Positions 31,117-38,853 of a DNA stretch of 38,853 nt are shown piece by piece (position 1 is the first letter of the stretch; each line of letters opens with the position of its first letter). The translations under genes and the position numbers were made by a program. Where the stretch lies: positions 1 through 38,853 of IMG/VR virus record IMGVR_UViG_3300042691_044686; one strand, written 5' to 3'. Below the pieces are notes generated by a model that saw only the letters and a program-made list of their open reading frames with translations, made no database searches and was not told the origin of the DNA. Source of the DNA: a virus.

Positions 31117-32358
31117 TTAAAAAACCAAAACCGATTGATTAATTAATGTTTTTAAAAACTCTACCCTATTTTTAGAAACGTTTTTTAGTGAATATTTGTC
31201 TTTTACGGTTTCATACAACCTGTTACCAAGGTCTTCAATCATATTAGGGCTTTCAATCAATCTTTTCATGTGTTTTCCCCATTCTTTGTGATTTTTTCTT
31301 GGTAGAACTAATAATGAATTACCATTATTGTTATACTTTCCCTCATCTACCGCGGATACCAAAATATCGCTGTATGGTTTAACATCGCTCGCGATAATTG
31401 CTTTTTTGTGAAATCCAGATTCTATCACCTTTAATTCTGATTTACATGAATTAAAAAAACTTTCAACAAGTGGTGCTAAAGAAACATCAAAATGGTTATA
31501 ATTAAATGCATATTTGTTTATTTCTTGTGTCCACCTCCTCACATATGTAGTGTCAGTATTTGGGTAATCTAACTGTGTATAACCTAATAAATAATTTTTA
31601 TGATCATCACCAACATATTTGTAATTTGATGTGAAAATTTCTTCATATCTAGCCCAAACAGTTTCTTTTGGTTGTATGGGTCTTTTTCTAATTTGACCTG
31701 TCTGTCTGTCGATTTCATTGATTGTTCCTCTGGTATCAAAACCACACAACACAAATTGAGATTTATCTTTGTGTGTATTAAGTGTGGTATCAATCCCGGG
31801 TTTTAAAAGTTCAATATCATATAGGTGACTAGATCCACCTAACCAACCAAATCGAACCCTATTTGATTCTAATTTGTTTGGTTTGAATTGTGGTTCGTTC
31901 TCATCAATGGCATTTGGAAAAACTATAATATTTTTTAAGTTTAACTTAGTTCGTATTTCCTTTGCAAATAACTCTGTTGTACATGTGATATAATCAACAG
32001 ATTTTAATAATTTAACCTTCGACTCTGGTAGCTTACTATTTTTTAATTGATTAAACATCGGGTGTCTTTGGTCGACATTCCAATAATCATCAATATCCAT
32101 AACCACCTTCACACCTTTATTTCTTAGCCAAGCAATTCTCTCTAAATTTCTTTCTACGGGTAATTTGTGTATGAAACTATGAAATACAACTACATCATAG
32201 TCGTTAAAAATTTCATCTCTATCGTCAACATTAAATACGATGTCCACGTGAACATCTTCTGAAAAATTATTACCAATAAATTTATATGGATCTAGAATTC
32301 TATATTTTCCTACACCATGGTTATCAGATGGTATGGCTAAAACTTTTACTTTTGACAT
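31117..32358 (-). CDS. Glycosyltransferase (GT4-like), third of the window
   Basis: 413 aa. N-terminal VLAIPSDNHGVGKYRILDPY (6-25) is a Rossmann start with the Gly-rich acceptor loop. VVMDIDDYW and DYITCTTELFAKEIR (about 94-150) follow. The donor half shows FGWLGGSSHLYDI near 180-192 and KVIESGFHKKAIIASDVKPY near 325-344. This is a GT-B glycosyltransferase of the type found in several T4-like phages. It is separate from the GT2/GT-B pair. Target unknown. Confidence 0.8.
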   Translation of the reverse strand: MSKVKVLAIPSDNHGVGKYRILDPYKFIGNNFSEDVHVDIVFNVDDRDEIFNDYDVVVFHSFIHKLPVERNLERIAWLRNKGVKVVMDIDDYWNVDQRHPMFNQLKNSKLPESKVKLLKSVDYITCTTELFAKEIRTKLNLKNIIVFPNAIDENEPQFKPNKLESNRVRFGWLGGSSHLYDIELLKPGIDTTLNTHKDKSQFVLCGFDTRGTINEIDRQTGQIRKRPIQPKETVWARYEEIFTSNYKYVGDDHKNYLLGYTQLDYPNTDTTYVRRWTQEINKYAFNYNHFDVSLAPLVESFFNSCKSELKVIESGFHKKAIIASDVKPYSDILVSAVDEGKYNNNGNSLLVLPRKNHKEWGKHMKRLIESPNMIEDLGNRLYETVKDKYSLKNVSKNRVEFLKTLINQSVLVF

Positions 32359-32408
32359 AATTTTTATATTATATCAAATGATAAGGAAAAAAAAATTAAA
32401 TGAGAAGT

Positions 32409-32972
32409 CTATTTGGCTTTATTTACGCCGGTTATCTTTCCTTTAAAAATAGAATCACCAACTTTTAACACTAGATTCTCATTAATACTTGCTGTTTGTT
32501 GAGCCGAAAGAATTTGATTTAATTTTTCATCCATTACTTTCCTAACGGTATTCTCAATTAATACAGCAATTGCATTCATATCAAGCGATTGTGTTGATGT
32601 TGTTTGTTGTGATGGTCTTTGTTGGGGTTGTTGTTTTGGTTTAGACAAACCTTCTTGTTCCATTAATCTTTTAGCCCCCTTCATAAAATCCATGTCTAAC
32701 GATTCACTTAAAGATATTTGTGGGATTGGGTTATCGATCATAGCTTTTTTTATTGCATCTGGTAGTTTAGAGTTTTGTATCTTATCTACTGGAACAGGTC
32801 TTGCAGGTTGTTCTCTATATGGAATGTCTTGATCTGGTGCTGAAAATGCTGCCTCACTTACGTTACCCCTTTCAAAGTTACCAGAATCAACTTTATTCAT
32901 AACTTTTTTGGCCTGTGCTAATTTTTGCATTAAATCGTTGGAACTAATTGGTCCGCTTACTAATTGTGACAT
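32409..32972 (-). CDS. Virion-associated hypothetical protein
   Basis: 187 aa, not recognised. N-terminal helix (SSNDLMQKLAQAKKVMNKVD), an ordered middle PDAIKKAMIDNPIPQISLSE (about 70-90), a Gln/Ser/Pro-rich linker near 108-125, then a C-terminal unit ENLVLKVGDSIFKGKITGVN (164-183) that looks like a small beta barrel. The C-terminal part resembles an SH3-like fold. It is likely a virion or head-tail connector type component, judged from neighbours only. Confidence 0.6.
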   Translation of the reverse strand: MSQLVSGPISSNDLMQKLAQAKKVMNKVDSGNFERGNVSEAAFSAPDQDIPYREQPARPVPVDKIQNSKLPDAIKKAMIDNPIPQISLSESLDMDFMKGAKRLMEQEGLSKPKQQPQQRPSQQTTSTQSLDMNAIAVLIENTVRKVMDEKLNQILSAQQTASINENLVLKVGDSIFKGKITGVNKAK

Positions 32973-32975
32973 ATT

Positions 32976-32983
32976 GATAAATA
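32976..32983 (-). promoter_or_regulatory. Late-promoter-like box TATTTATC
   Basis: Sense-strand TATTTATC, ending 3 bases before the ATG of the 187-aa gene. Confidence 0.33.
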
Positions 32984-32985
32984 TA

Positions 32986-33966
32986 TTAATTGTATATTAT
33001 AAGCTTTTTAACTCTATTAATAAACCCTTCATTTAGATTATATCTATCAGAATCTTTTTCTGGTTTTTCTTTAGGTTTAACTTTTGGTAACTCTTCAGAA
33101 GATTCTGGTTCATCTGGTTTACCAGGAGTCTTTGTTGGCTTTTTAGTTGGTGTCGGGACAATTATATCTAAGTCTTTTTTCTTTGTTGAAACTCTACTAG
33201 TAAATTTATTTATTTTTGATTTGTCTTCTGGATTAACATCTTTACCAATGTCACCAATTGTATCTGCAATTTTCGTTAGTAAATCGTCTTTCTTTTTATT
33301 TAAAGATTTTAATTGATCAACGTATTTTATTTCTTCTGGAGTATTTTTTGTTCTTTTATAATCTTCTAGGCTCTTTTGAATGTCTTTTTCCACTTGTTCT
33401 AAGTCAGAGTCGAAAGATTTTAATTGAGAATCAATATCTCTAGTTTGTTTTGTTATTGTTGGTGGCTTTGTTGGTTCAGCCGGTGCTGGTTTAGCCTTTT
33501 TTGTATCCCCAATCTTTGGCTTTGGTGGAGTTTGTGAAAAATCGGTGCTTACGTACGTAACACCCATAGACTTATCATCCCCACCGCCGTTATATTTTTC
33601 TCTAATTGTATTGAATGTTTCATTTTTCAATACTTGAACATTAGACATTCTTGATGCTAAAAAAGTTCTCCAACCATAATTAGATTTTTCATTTCCTACT
33701 TTAGTTGGGGTACCTCTTTTAGAAGCAGATGGATCATCAATATATGCCCTAACAAGTAAATTACCAGTATTTTTATGTGAACCTAGGGCAACCGCTTCAG
33801 CTTTAACTCTGTAACCAGCTTTAACACTTTTTTTCTTCGGTTTTCTTGGGCCACTATAATAAAAGGTGATCGGATGTCTATTAACAATAGCATCAACTAA
33901 TACCTTATTTCTACTGACTTTTAAAATAGGGTAATCCTGTTCTTCAAGTATTTCTTCTAATTTCAT
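32986..33966 (-). CDS. WYL-like domain protein with Lys/Pro-rich tail
   Basis: 326 aa from the ATG at 33966, one base after the preceding stop (TAAAATG). The frame to 34032 overlaps that gene and is not used. The N-terminal 110 residues, with RHPITFYYSGPRK, KAGYRVKAEAVALGSHKNTG and WRTFLASRMSNVQVL, follow the WYL/Sm-like beta-barrel layout, which binds nucleic acid or small ligands in bacterial regulators. A helical, Lys/Glu-rich middle (about 180-260) and a Pro/Lys/Thr low-complexity stretch (about 270-310) follow, then a helix RVKKLIIYN. A DNA- or ligand-binding virion part is a guess. Confidence 0.6.
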   Translation of the reverse strand: MKLEEILEEQDYPILKVSRNKVLVDAIVNRHPITFYYSGPRKPKKKSVKAGYRVKAEAVALGSHKNTGNLLVRAYIDDPSASKRGTPTKVGNEKSNYGWRTFLASRMSNVQVLKNETFNTIREKYNGGGDDKSMGVTYVSTDFSQTPPKPKIGDTKKAKPAPAEPTKPPTITKQTRDIDSQLKSFDSDLEQVEKDIQKSLEDYKRTKNTPEEIKYVDQLKSLNKKKDDLLTKIADTIGDIGKDVNPEDKSKINKFTSRVSTKKKDLDIIVPTPTKKPTKTPGKPDEPESSEELPKVKPKEKPEKDSDRYNLNEGFINRVKKLIIYN

Positions 33967-33967
33967 T

Positions 33968-34624
33968 TTAAAAATCTGGGTATCTTTTAGCTTCTCCGTA
34001 TTTGTTTCTTGAAACGGATTCTGTTCTAACATTGATATCTACAGAAGAACCGACTAGATTATTATTTTCCCCTTTACCCTTTTCATCACCATCAGATAAC
34101 GCATTTGGGTGTATACTAGAATATCCTTTGTTTGCATTATATTGATTTCTGGCCATGCTTTCGGTTCTAACATTTATATCCGTTAATGATCCAATTTTAC
34201 CATCTTTTTCTCCCTTACCCTTTTCATCACCATCTGACAACGCATTTAGGTTTTGAGAATTATATTGTTTTGCTGAACCATAGATATTTCTAGATAATAA
34301 TTCAGTTCTAGTATTGATGTCAGTTTGTGAACCAATAGTCGTGGTTAAACCTTTACCCTTTTCATCACCGTCAGATAATGCATTAGGATTATTTGAATTA
34401 TATTGATTATTTGTTGAATACGTATTTTTAACAGTATTACTAATTCTAGCTTGAATATCTTCAGAGGAGCCAATGTTACCATTATTCTCTCCCTTACCTT
34501 TTTCATCACCATCAGACAATGCGTTCGGATTGTTAACACCATAACCAGAATCAGAAACGTATGCATTTCTTGATAAGTGTGCTTGTCTTTGTTGTTCTGC
34601 GATTAGCTCTAGTTGTGTCGCCAT
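33968..34624 (-). CDS. Protein built of tandem 46-47-residue repeats
   Basis: 218 aa. Four full copies and a partial fifth of a unit. Each carries NALSDGDEKGKG, a Gly/Ser break (IGS or VGS), DIN-RTE and an SRN-Y tract. The shared DNA core (TTTTCATCACC) recurs at 34080, 34221, 34359 and 34500, spacing 141, 138 and 141 bases. DGDEKGKG resembles calcium-binding DxDxxxG loops, but the full EF-hand is absent. Copies have diverged at synonymous and other positions, so protein selection, not recent duplication, keeps the motif. No family recognised. Probably a virion surface or internal protein. Confidence 0.7.
   Translation of the reverse strand: MATQLELIAEQQRQAHLSRNAYVSDSGYGVNNPNALSDGDEKGKGENNGNIGSSEDIQARISNTVKNTYSTNNQYNSNNPNALSDGDEKGKGLTTTIGSQTDINTRTELLSRNIYGSAKQYNSQNLNALSDGDEKGKGEKDGKIGSLTDINVRTESMARNQYNANKGYSSIHPNALSDGDEKGKGENNNLVGSSVDINVRTESVSRNKYGEAKRYPDF
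34080..34511 (-). repeat. Tandem coding repeat, period 138-141 bases
   Basis: Four copies of the NALSDGDEKGKG coding core. Copy-to-copy distance is 141, 138 and 141 bases (47, 46 and 47 codons). All copies remain in frame. No CRISPR-like spacer organisation. Confidence 0.85.
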
Positions 34625-34625
34625 A

Positions 34626-35123
34626 TTAATAGTTTATGATTTTTTTTATTCTTTCAACTTCCTCAAAAATACCAACGGATGATATTGGTGAAACAGATGT
34701 TTTATCTGAATTACTTTTTAGTGGATTAACAGGAATTTTTGTTGTTTGTCTTTTTTCGTGTTTTTTTAAAAAAGGATTTTTTCTCATCCCATTCATCCCC
34801 GTATTATTGTTTATGTTATGGCTAACCATTTTTTTATCTTTAACCATTTTTCTTTCACCATTTAAAAATGTGTTGGCCCATTTTTCCATTAATTCTCCAC
34901 CACACAAATCATATTTTGTCCTATCATTAACTTTGTCAATTTCTTTTAAGTCGTGTATAATTCTTTTTAATTGGCCGTAGCTAACTCTTTTGGTGGATAA
35001 TAGATTTTCAGCTCTTTGCCTACCATCTACCCAGCTAGAACCAACTTTACCTAGAGTTTCGTTAATTTTATTAATAACGTCTTCAGGTATATTATAAAAA
35101 TTATTACTTAACTCTTTATTCAC
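34626..35123 (-). CDS. Hypothetical helical protein
   Basis: 165 aa, not recognised, GTG start overlapping the end of the preceding gene by 8 bases. The first 90 residues are helical, with NIPEDVINKINETLGKVGSS, LLSTKRVSYGQLKRIIHDLK and YDLCGGELMEKWANTFLNGE. The rest is basic, Asn/Lys-rich and unstructured, ending in a helix with EEVERIKKIINY. It lies one base before the repeat-protein gene and so shares its transcript. No function assigned. Confidence 0.6.
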   Translation of the reverse strand: MNKELSNNFYNIPEDVINKINETLGKVGSSWVDGRQRAENLLSTKRVSYGQLKRIIHDLKEIDKVNDRTKYDLCGGELMEKWANTFLNGERKMVKDKKMVSHNINNNTGMNGMRKNPFLKKHEKRQTTKIPVNPLKSNSDKTSVSPISSVGIFEEVERIKKIINY

Positions 35124-35871
35124 CTTTTAAATGATTTATAATTTTTTCAACCGGAATATTATTTTTACTTAAACTCTTTTTTAATGATTCTAATTGTTTT
35201 AAAACAAGTGGGTTTATTTCAATATCTTTATTATCCATGATTTCAAGATCGTTAGATTTATTTACTAAAACGCTCTCTAAATAATCTTTAATAAATTCTT
35301 TAGGATTTTCAACTAATCTAACTAGTTCTTCTTCATCTGGGATATACCCCATCGCTTTTAATCTTTCTTTAGCTTCATCTTCCGGTAGCCCTAAGGTTTC
35401 TGTAAAATGTTTTAACGCTTCTTTATAAGATGCGTCTGACCCCATGGTATCTTCATAACCTAATGCAGAATCCATCTCAATTTCCTTAACTTCTTGACTT
35501 TCTGCCCAATATTTCAATGTTGTGTGGGTACCATGTACACCATGAACACCCATAGAACCAGCACCAGTTTTTACAACTTTATCGGTTCTGTTTTTAGATG
35601 TTGTACTAGTTTTTGACTTTCCAATAGGAATATTACCTCTTTTTATATTACCCTTTTGGTCAACAATCTCATCAACCTCAGATTCTACCTTATCCGGTAT
35701 TTTATCAAAATCGGTGTTTTTTGAGAATTCTTTAGCCAATTTAGACCAATTAGTTCCCTTTTTCCCTTTTTTACCATCTTTTTTTTCTTCCGCTGCTTTA
35801 GCAAAGAATAGTCTTTGTTGGGCTTTTGAGGCAAATTTTTCCTCTATTATATGTTTAATAAAATTATTCAT
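35116..35871 (-). CDS. Hypothetical virion-type protein with SKAQQR motif
   Basis: 251 aa. The opening IIEEKFASKAQQRLFFAKAAE carries the SKAQQR(L/F)FFAK motif seen at the start of many phage virion-associated proteins. A basic Lys/Gly stretch (about 30-40) follows, then VHGVHGTHTTLKYW near 108-121, and a helical C-terminus with TLGLPEDEAKERLKAMGYIP. It is the first gene of the long minus-strand block, preceded by a promoter-like box. The role is unknown. Confidence 0.65.
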   Translation of the reverse strand: MNNFIKHIIEEKFASKAQQRLFFAKAAEEKKDGKKGKKGTNWSKLAKEFSKNTDFDKIPDKVESEVDEIVDQKGNIKRGNIPIGKSKTSTTSKNRTDKVVKTGAGSMGVHGVHGTHTTLKYWAESQEVKEIEMDSALGYEDTMGSDASYKEALKHFTETLGLPEDEAKERLKAMGYIPDEEELVRLVENPKEFIKDYLESVLVNKSNDLEIMDNKDIEINPLVLKQLESLKKSLSKNNIPVEKIINHLKGE

Positions 35872-35887
35872 TTAAAACGTATTTTAA

Positions 35888-35895
35888 TATAAATA
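35888..35895 (-). promoter_or_regulatory. Late-promoter-like box TATTTATA for the minus-strand block
   Basis: Exact TATTTATA on the minus strand, 16 bases before the first ATG of the block. It faces a second, oppositely oriented box 17 bases away. Confidence 0.5.
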
Positions 35896-35912
35896 TCAAA
35901 CAGAAGGAAAGA

Positions 35913-35920
35913 TATTTATA
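35913..35920 (+). promoter_or_regulatory. Late-promoter-like box TATTTATA for the 481-aa gene
   Basis: Exact TATTTATA ending 5 bases before the plus-strand ATG at 35926, divergent from the box at 35888-35895. Confidence 0.48.
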
Positions 35921-35925
35921 GAAAT

Positions 35926-37371
35926 ATGAATACGCAGAATATTTTAAAGTATTATGGGACCAAACTAGATGTTAGGTTGGATTCCTCTGAATTTTATGAT
36001 TATGAAATATCTAAAGTTCAGGATGATCATGATACCGATGTTTTAGATTTAACAACCCCTATTTCTTATACCACCCTCAAAATAAACACATCTTTAGAGG
36101 GGTTTTCCTGTCAAAGAAATACAATTACTTTGACGGAATTCAATAATACGGTTAACGATTCTGACTACATATATTCCGGATTAACCGCAACGATTGATTA
36201 TGACGATTTTGTAAACACAATTTCAACAGGATTTACACATACAATTTTAAATAGTAATGTTTTTTCATATACGGGATTAACTGACGAAACCCATTATTTT
36301 TCAATCGGGGGATATAATAACTCATTAAATTATGATAACGAATTTAATGTTAATGACGAATCAGAATTAATTAGTGGGTTCACAACAAATGTTTTAAAAT
36401 GTGACGAAAGACTAGAAAATCAGAATAATTGTTGTCCTATGCCATTAAAATTATCAAATAAACCATGGGCATATCAGTTTATGGAACCATTTTTAACCGG
36501 TTGTACAAAACATATTGAAAGACGGGTTGAAAAAGGTTGGACTTTAGATTTCATCTTTAATCGAGAAGAGTTACCATGGTCAAGTGGAGGCGTTTTTTAC
36601 TACTTTGGTGCCAGAGGGTCGAATACGCAATCTGATTATGCGGATAACAACCTATCATTTCAATTTACGTCAGACAGAAGAATAAAATGGGTTGCACATC
36701 ATTATTCTGGATATTGCCAAACTGATGTTGGTTATACCGAAACATATTATATTGCATCGGGACAAACGCCACAGTTATGTACAACTGGTGATACAAAAGA
36801 TTTTAATATAACAATCGTTTTTGATAGATATAAAAGATTTGAAAATTGTGACCTAGAAAATAGTGGTGGATGGAATGATCAACTAGGTTGGCTTATTAGT
36901 GATTATAGTGACACTGAGGTAACCGCGGTCACATCAAATCAATTGGCAACATATGAATCTACGTATGAATTTTTAAATAAAAAGTGGGCGGATGAGCGAA
37001 GTCGCAGATTGGGGGCACTTAAAATATATTTAAATGGTAGGCCAATATATAAATTAGAGAATTGGGAAGAAATTGTCCCCTCAAACAGAGGTACACAACC
37101 ATTTATTCAATCATGGGGTGGCGGTACTGGTTTAATGAATAATATTCATAATGGTGTTTCTTGTTTTAATATAAAATCAATTAAATATTATGAAGAACCG
37201 TTAGATTTTATTCATGTTAGACACAATTTTTTAACTAGATTAAATCAGTATGACTTTTTTATATGTGGTGAAGATTGTGTGGATGAATTAATTGGTTACT
37301 ATTCTGACGGGCTTTTGATTGAAGATGGTGAATACACATTAACAGAAGACAATAATGTAATTATTTATTAA
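35926..37371 (+). CDS. Large beta-rich structural protein, possible lectin-like fold
   Basis: 481 aa. Beta-strand-rich and aromatic, with WTLDFIFNREELPWSSGGVF near 205-224, NLSFQFTSDRRIKWVAHHYS near 243-262, DFNITIVFDRYKRF near 292-305 and LKIYLNGRPIYKLENWEE near 366-383. This strand spacing resembles concanavalin-A-like jelly-roll sugar-binding domains in tail fibres and adhesins. Cys residues cluster (CCPM, C near 192, CGEDC). It opens the plus-strand segment and is followed after 14 bases by a fibre-like gene, so a tail or host-recognition part is likely. The fold call is a visual inference. Confidence 0.65.
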   Translation: MNTQNILKYYGTKLDVRLDSSEFYDYEISKVQDDHDTDVLDLTTPISYTTLKINTSLEGFSCQRNTITLTEFNNTVNDSDYIYSGLTATIDYDDFVNTISTGFTHTILNSNVFSYTGLTDETHYFSIGGYNNSLNYDNEFNVNDESELISGFTTNVLKCDERLENQNNCCPMPLKLSNKPWAYQFMEPFLTGCTKHIERRVEKGWTLDFIFNREELPWSSGGVFYYFGARGSNTQSDYADNNLSFQFTSDRRIKWVAHHYSGYCQTDVGYTETYYIASGQTPQLCTTGDTKDFNITIVFDRYKRFENCDLENSGGWNDQLGWLISDYSDTEVTAVTSNQLATYESTYEFLNKKWADERSRRLGALKIYLNGRPIYKLENWEEIVPSNRGTQPFIQSWGGGTGLMNNIHNGVSCFNIKSIKYYEEPLDFIHVRHNFLTRLNQYDFFICGEDCVDELIGYYSDGLLIEDGEYTLTEDNNVIIY

Positions 37372-37374
37372 AAA

Positions 37375-37382
37375 TATTTATT
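37375..37382 (+). promoter_or_regulatory. Late-promoter-like box TATTTATT before the fibre gene
   Basis: TATTTATT, ending 3 bases before the ATG at 37386. Confidence 0.35.
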
Positions 37383-37385
37383 TAA

Positions 37386-38853
37386 ATGGCAGGAAAAAAA
37401 ATATCACAATTACCAAGCGGATCGTTATCAAATTTACCTTTAAATGGATTGACGGCCGTAGTTCACTCAGGAATAACATACCAACACAGTTTATCAGATT
37501 TAAGACAGCTACTTGTTGACAGTGGCTCACACGTGTTTACTGGTAGCCAGGTTATTAACGGCAATTTAACCGTTAGTGGTTCTTTAACCGCACACCAATA
37601 TATTCTTAGTTCATCAATTACGAATATAGTAGTACAAAACGTTAGTGGATCTTCAGTATTTGGTAACGATTCAAGCGATAAGCACAGATTTACTGGTTCA
37701 TTATCAGTTACTGGCAGTTTAGATGCCACAATTATTAATGCAAAAGAATTTCTATTTGTTTCAGGATTTGCTGTTATTGGTGATCCAATACATCATTTTG
37801 GAGATAATCCTGAAGCATTACATGTGGGAACCACCGATAGCTATAATATTGCCCATTTTAAAGGGGACAATGATTATTATTCACAAGTTTATGTCACAAA
37901 CTATAATTCAGGTTCAAATGCTAGTACTGACATAGTTGTTGTGGCGGATAATGGAACTGAAAATGTTCACTTCGTTAACCTTGGTATTAACTCATCAACT
38001 TATACTGGTGGACTTGTTGGTAGAGAAAATGACGCATATTTGTTAAATGTTGGAAAGGATCTTTATATTGGCACTGTTGGTGGGGTAAATCATCCGGCCA
38101 AACTATATCTTTTTGCTGAAGATAGTTGGGAGAATCCACAAATTACAATTCACACAGGTAGCCAAGTAACATTTAATACCAGTGGGTACACTGATGGGTT
38201 TTTATATGAATTTAGTGGTAGTGTAAAATTACAAGATGAATTAAAAGTCGATGGTTCGGTTACAGCATCATACTTTATTGGTGATGGTAGTCAGTTAACA
38301 AATTTACCAGTTCAAACAACAGATGTTTCGATGTTTTTATCATCAAGCACATATAATTCATTTACATCTTCATACAACAATACAAGTTCATCATTTGATT
38401 CTAGAATTATTGCTGCAACGAATGAACAAAATTTATCACATTTAGCAACAACAGGCTCAAATATTTTTGTTGGTAATCAAATAATCACTGGAAGTAATTA
38501 TTTAGCGGTAGGAACAATACAAAATCTTAGCGGTAGTTTAAATTTAATAACAGGTGGTGATACTGTACAAATTTTAGGAAGTAACTTAAACGTACCAAAT
38601 GGTGGTATCATAACAAGTTTTAATGTTTCAGCATCTGCGTTTACAGGTTCTTTGGATTGGTTATATCTAATTAACGTCCCATCATTAGTTTCCGGTTCAT
38701 CACAAATTTCATATAGTGGATTAACAGGAATACCTTCAGGAATCATTTCAGGTAGTTCTCAACTACCATCTGGTTTGATATCTGGTAGTTCACAAATAAA
38801 TGATTTAGGTTATGCTATAACAGGTTCAAATACATTTATTGGTGACCAAACAA
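37386..38853 (+). CDS. Repetitive tail-fibre-like protein, N-terminal part (runs off the window)
   Basis: Open from the ATG at 37386 to the right edge, 489 codons and still open. It begins MAGKKISQLPSGSLSNLPLN, the N-terminal attachment style of many large-phage fibres. Ser, Thr, Gly and Asn dominate. Recurrent phrases are seen: GSxxFTGSQVINGNLTVSGS, TGSNIFVGNQIITGS, TGSNTFIGDQ, ASYFIGDGSQLTNLP, and near the end SGSSQI, SGSSQL and SGSSQI in quick succession. These are signs of beta-rich tandem repeats in long fibres or appendages. No chaperone or receptor-binding tip is visible yet, as that would be in the missing C-terminus. Confidence 0.8.
   Translation, partial: MAGKKISQLPSGSLSNLPLNGLTAVVHSGITYQHSLSDLRQLLVDSGSHVFTGSQVINGNLTVSGSLTAHQYILSSSITNIVVQNVSGSSVFGNDSSDKHRFTGSLSVTGSLDATIINAKEFLFVSGFAVIGDPIHHFGDNPEALHVGTTDSYNIAHFKGDNDYYSQVYVTNYNSGSNASTDIVVVADNGTENVHFVNLGINSSTYTGGLVGRENDAYLLNVGKDLYIGTVGGVNHPAKLYLFAEDSWENPQITIHTGSQVTFNTSGYTDGFLYEFSGSVKLQDELKVDGSVTASYFIGDGSQLTNLPVQTTDVSMFLSSSTYNSFTSSYNNTSSSFDSRIIAATNEQNLSHLATTGSNIFVGNQIITGSNYLAVGTIQNLSGSLNLITGGDTVQILGSNLNVPNGGIITSFNVSASAFTGSLDWLYLINVPSLVSGSSQISYSGLTGIPSGIISGSSQLPSGLISGSSQINDLGYAITGSNTFIGDQT

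Noticed and set aside
33966-34032. Longer start for the WYL-like gene
   Set aside because: It overlaps the repeat gene; the ATG one base after the stop (TAAAATG) is preferred.
34080-34511. CRISPR-like array
   Set aside because: The repeats are about 140 bases apart, in frame and part of one protein. No short uniform repeats with unique spacers exist.

Overview
The window is a piece of a large T4-like (myovirus) bacteriophage genome that most likely infects a member of the Bacteroidota, probably a flavobacterium. The T4-like assignment rests on the ordered head cassette: large terminase, portal, core protein, prohead protease, acidic scaffold and major capsid protein. A gp5-like OB-fold baseplate hub protein, a gp55-like sigma factor and a PhoH ATPase support it. 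The host inference rests on four things: a phage-encoded ribosomal protein bS21 of the Bacteroidota type, low G+C, A-rich leaders without Shine-Dalgarno sequences (clearest before the capsid gene), and a TAnnTTTG-type -7 box before one gene. No integrase, transposase, tRNA, rRNA or CRISPR array was found.

Layout. (1) 1-3389, minus strand: the 5' part of an RNA ligase, a small P-loop polynucleotide kinase-like protein, a 49-aa membrane protein, a 59-aa lipoprotein, and a ClpC-type AAA+ unfoldase without its N-domain. (2) 3548-8547, plus strand: a small heat-shock protein divergent from clp, a KTSC protein, a nucleotidyltransferase, and four unrecognised mostly acidic proteins. (3) 8601-17431, plus strand: the head cassette. 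A bS21 gene is inserted on the opposite strand at 12966-13151. (4) 17519-17833, plus strand: a SAP-like protein. (5) 17836-35871, minus strand: a long, tightly packed block of virion/baseplate genes, the gp55-like sigma factor, three glycosyltransferases, PhoH, dUTPase, a degenerate HD-like protein, a degenerate HAD-like protein, a WYL-like protein and a protein made of 47-residue repeats. (6) 35926-end, plus strand: a large structural protein and the start of a long repetitive tail-fibre-like gene that runs off the window.

How the parts fit together. Terminase, portal, core, protease, scaffold and capsid build and fill the prohead. The minus-strand block supplies baseplate, tail and accessory virion parts. 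Genes in both blocks are preceded on the sense strand by an octamer TATTTATA or a one-base variant, the exact reverse complement of the T4 late promoter core TATAAATA. The sigma factor encoded here is the obvious candidate reader. Clp and Hsp20 form a divergent proteostasis pair around a shared intergenic inverted repeat. The kinase and RNA ligase form a likely RNA-repair pair. bS21 may retune host ribosomes, because in Bacteroidota this protein helps hide the anti-Shine-Dalgarno.

No gene-free stretch exceeds 300 bases. The largest gaps are 1172-1367 (terminator plus hairpins) and 3390-3547 (the divergent clp/hsp20 regulatory region). Many downstream starts sit one base after the previous stop (TAATATG or TAAAATG). 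This was used to correct several over-long starts.
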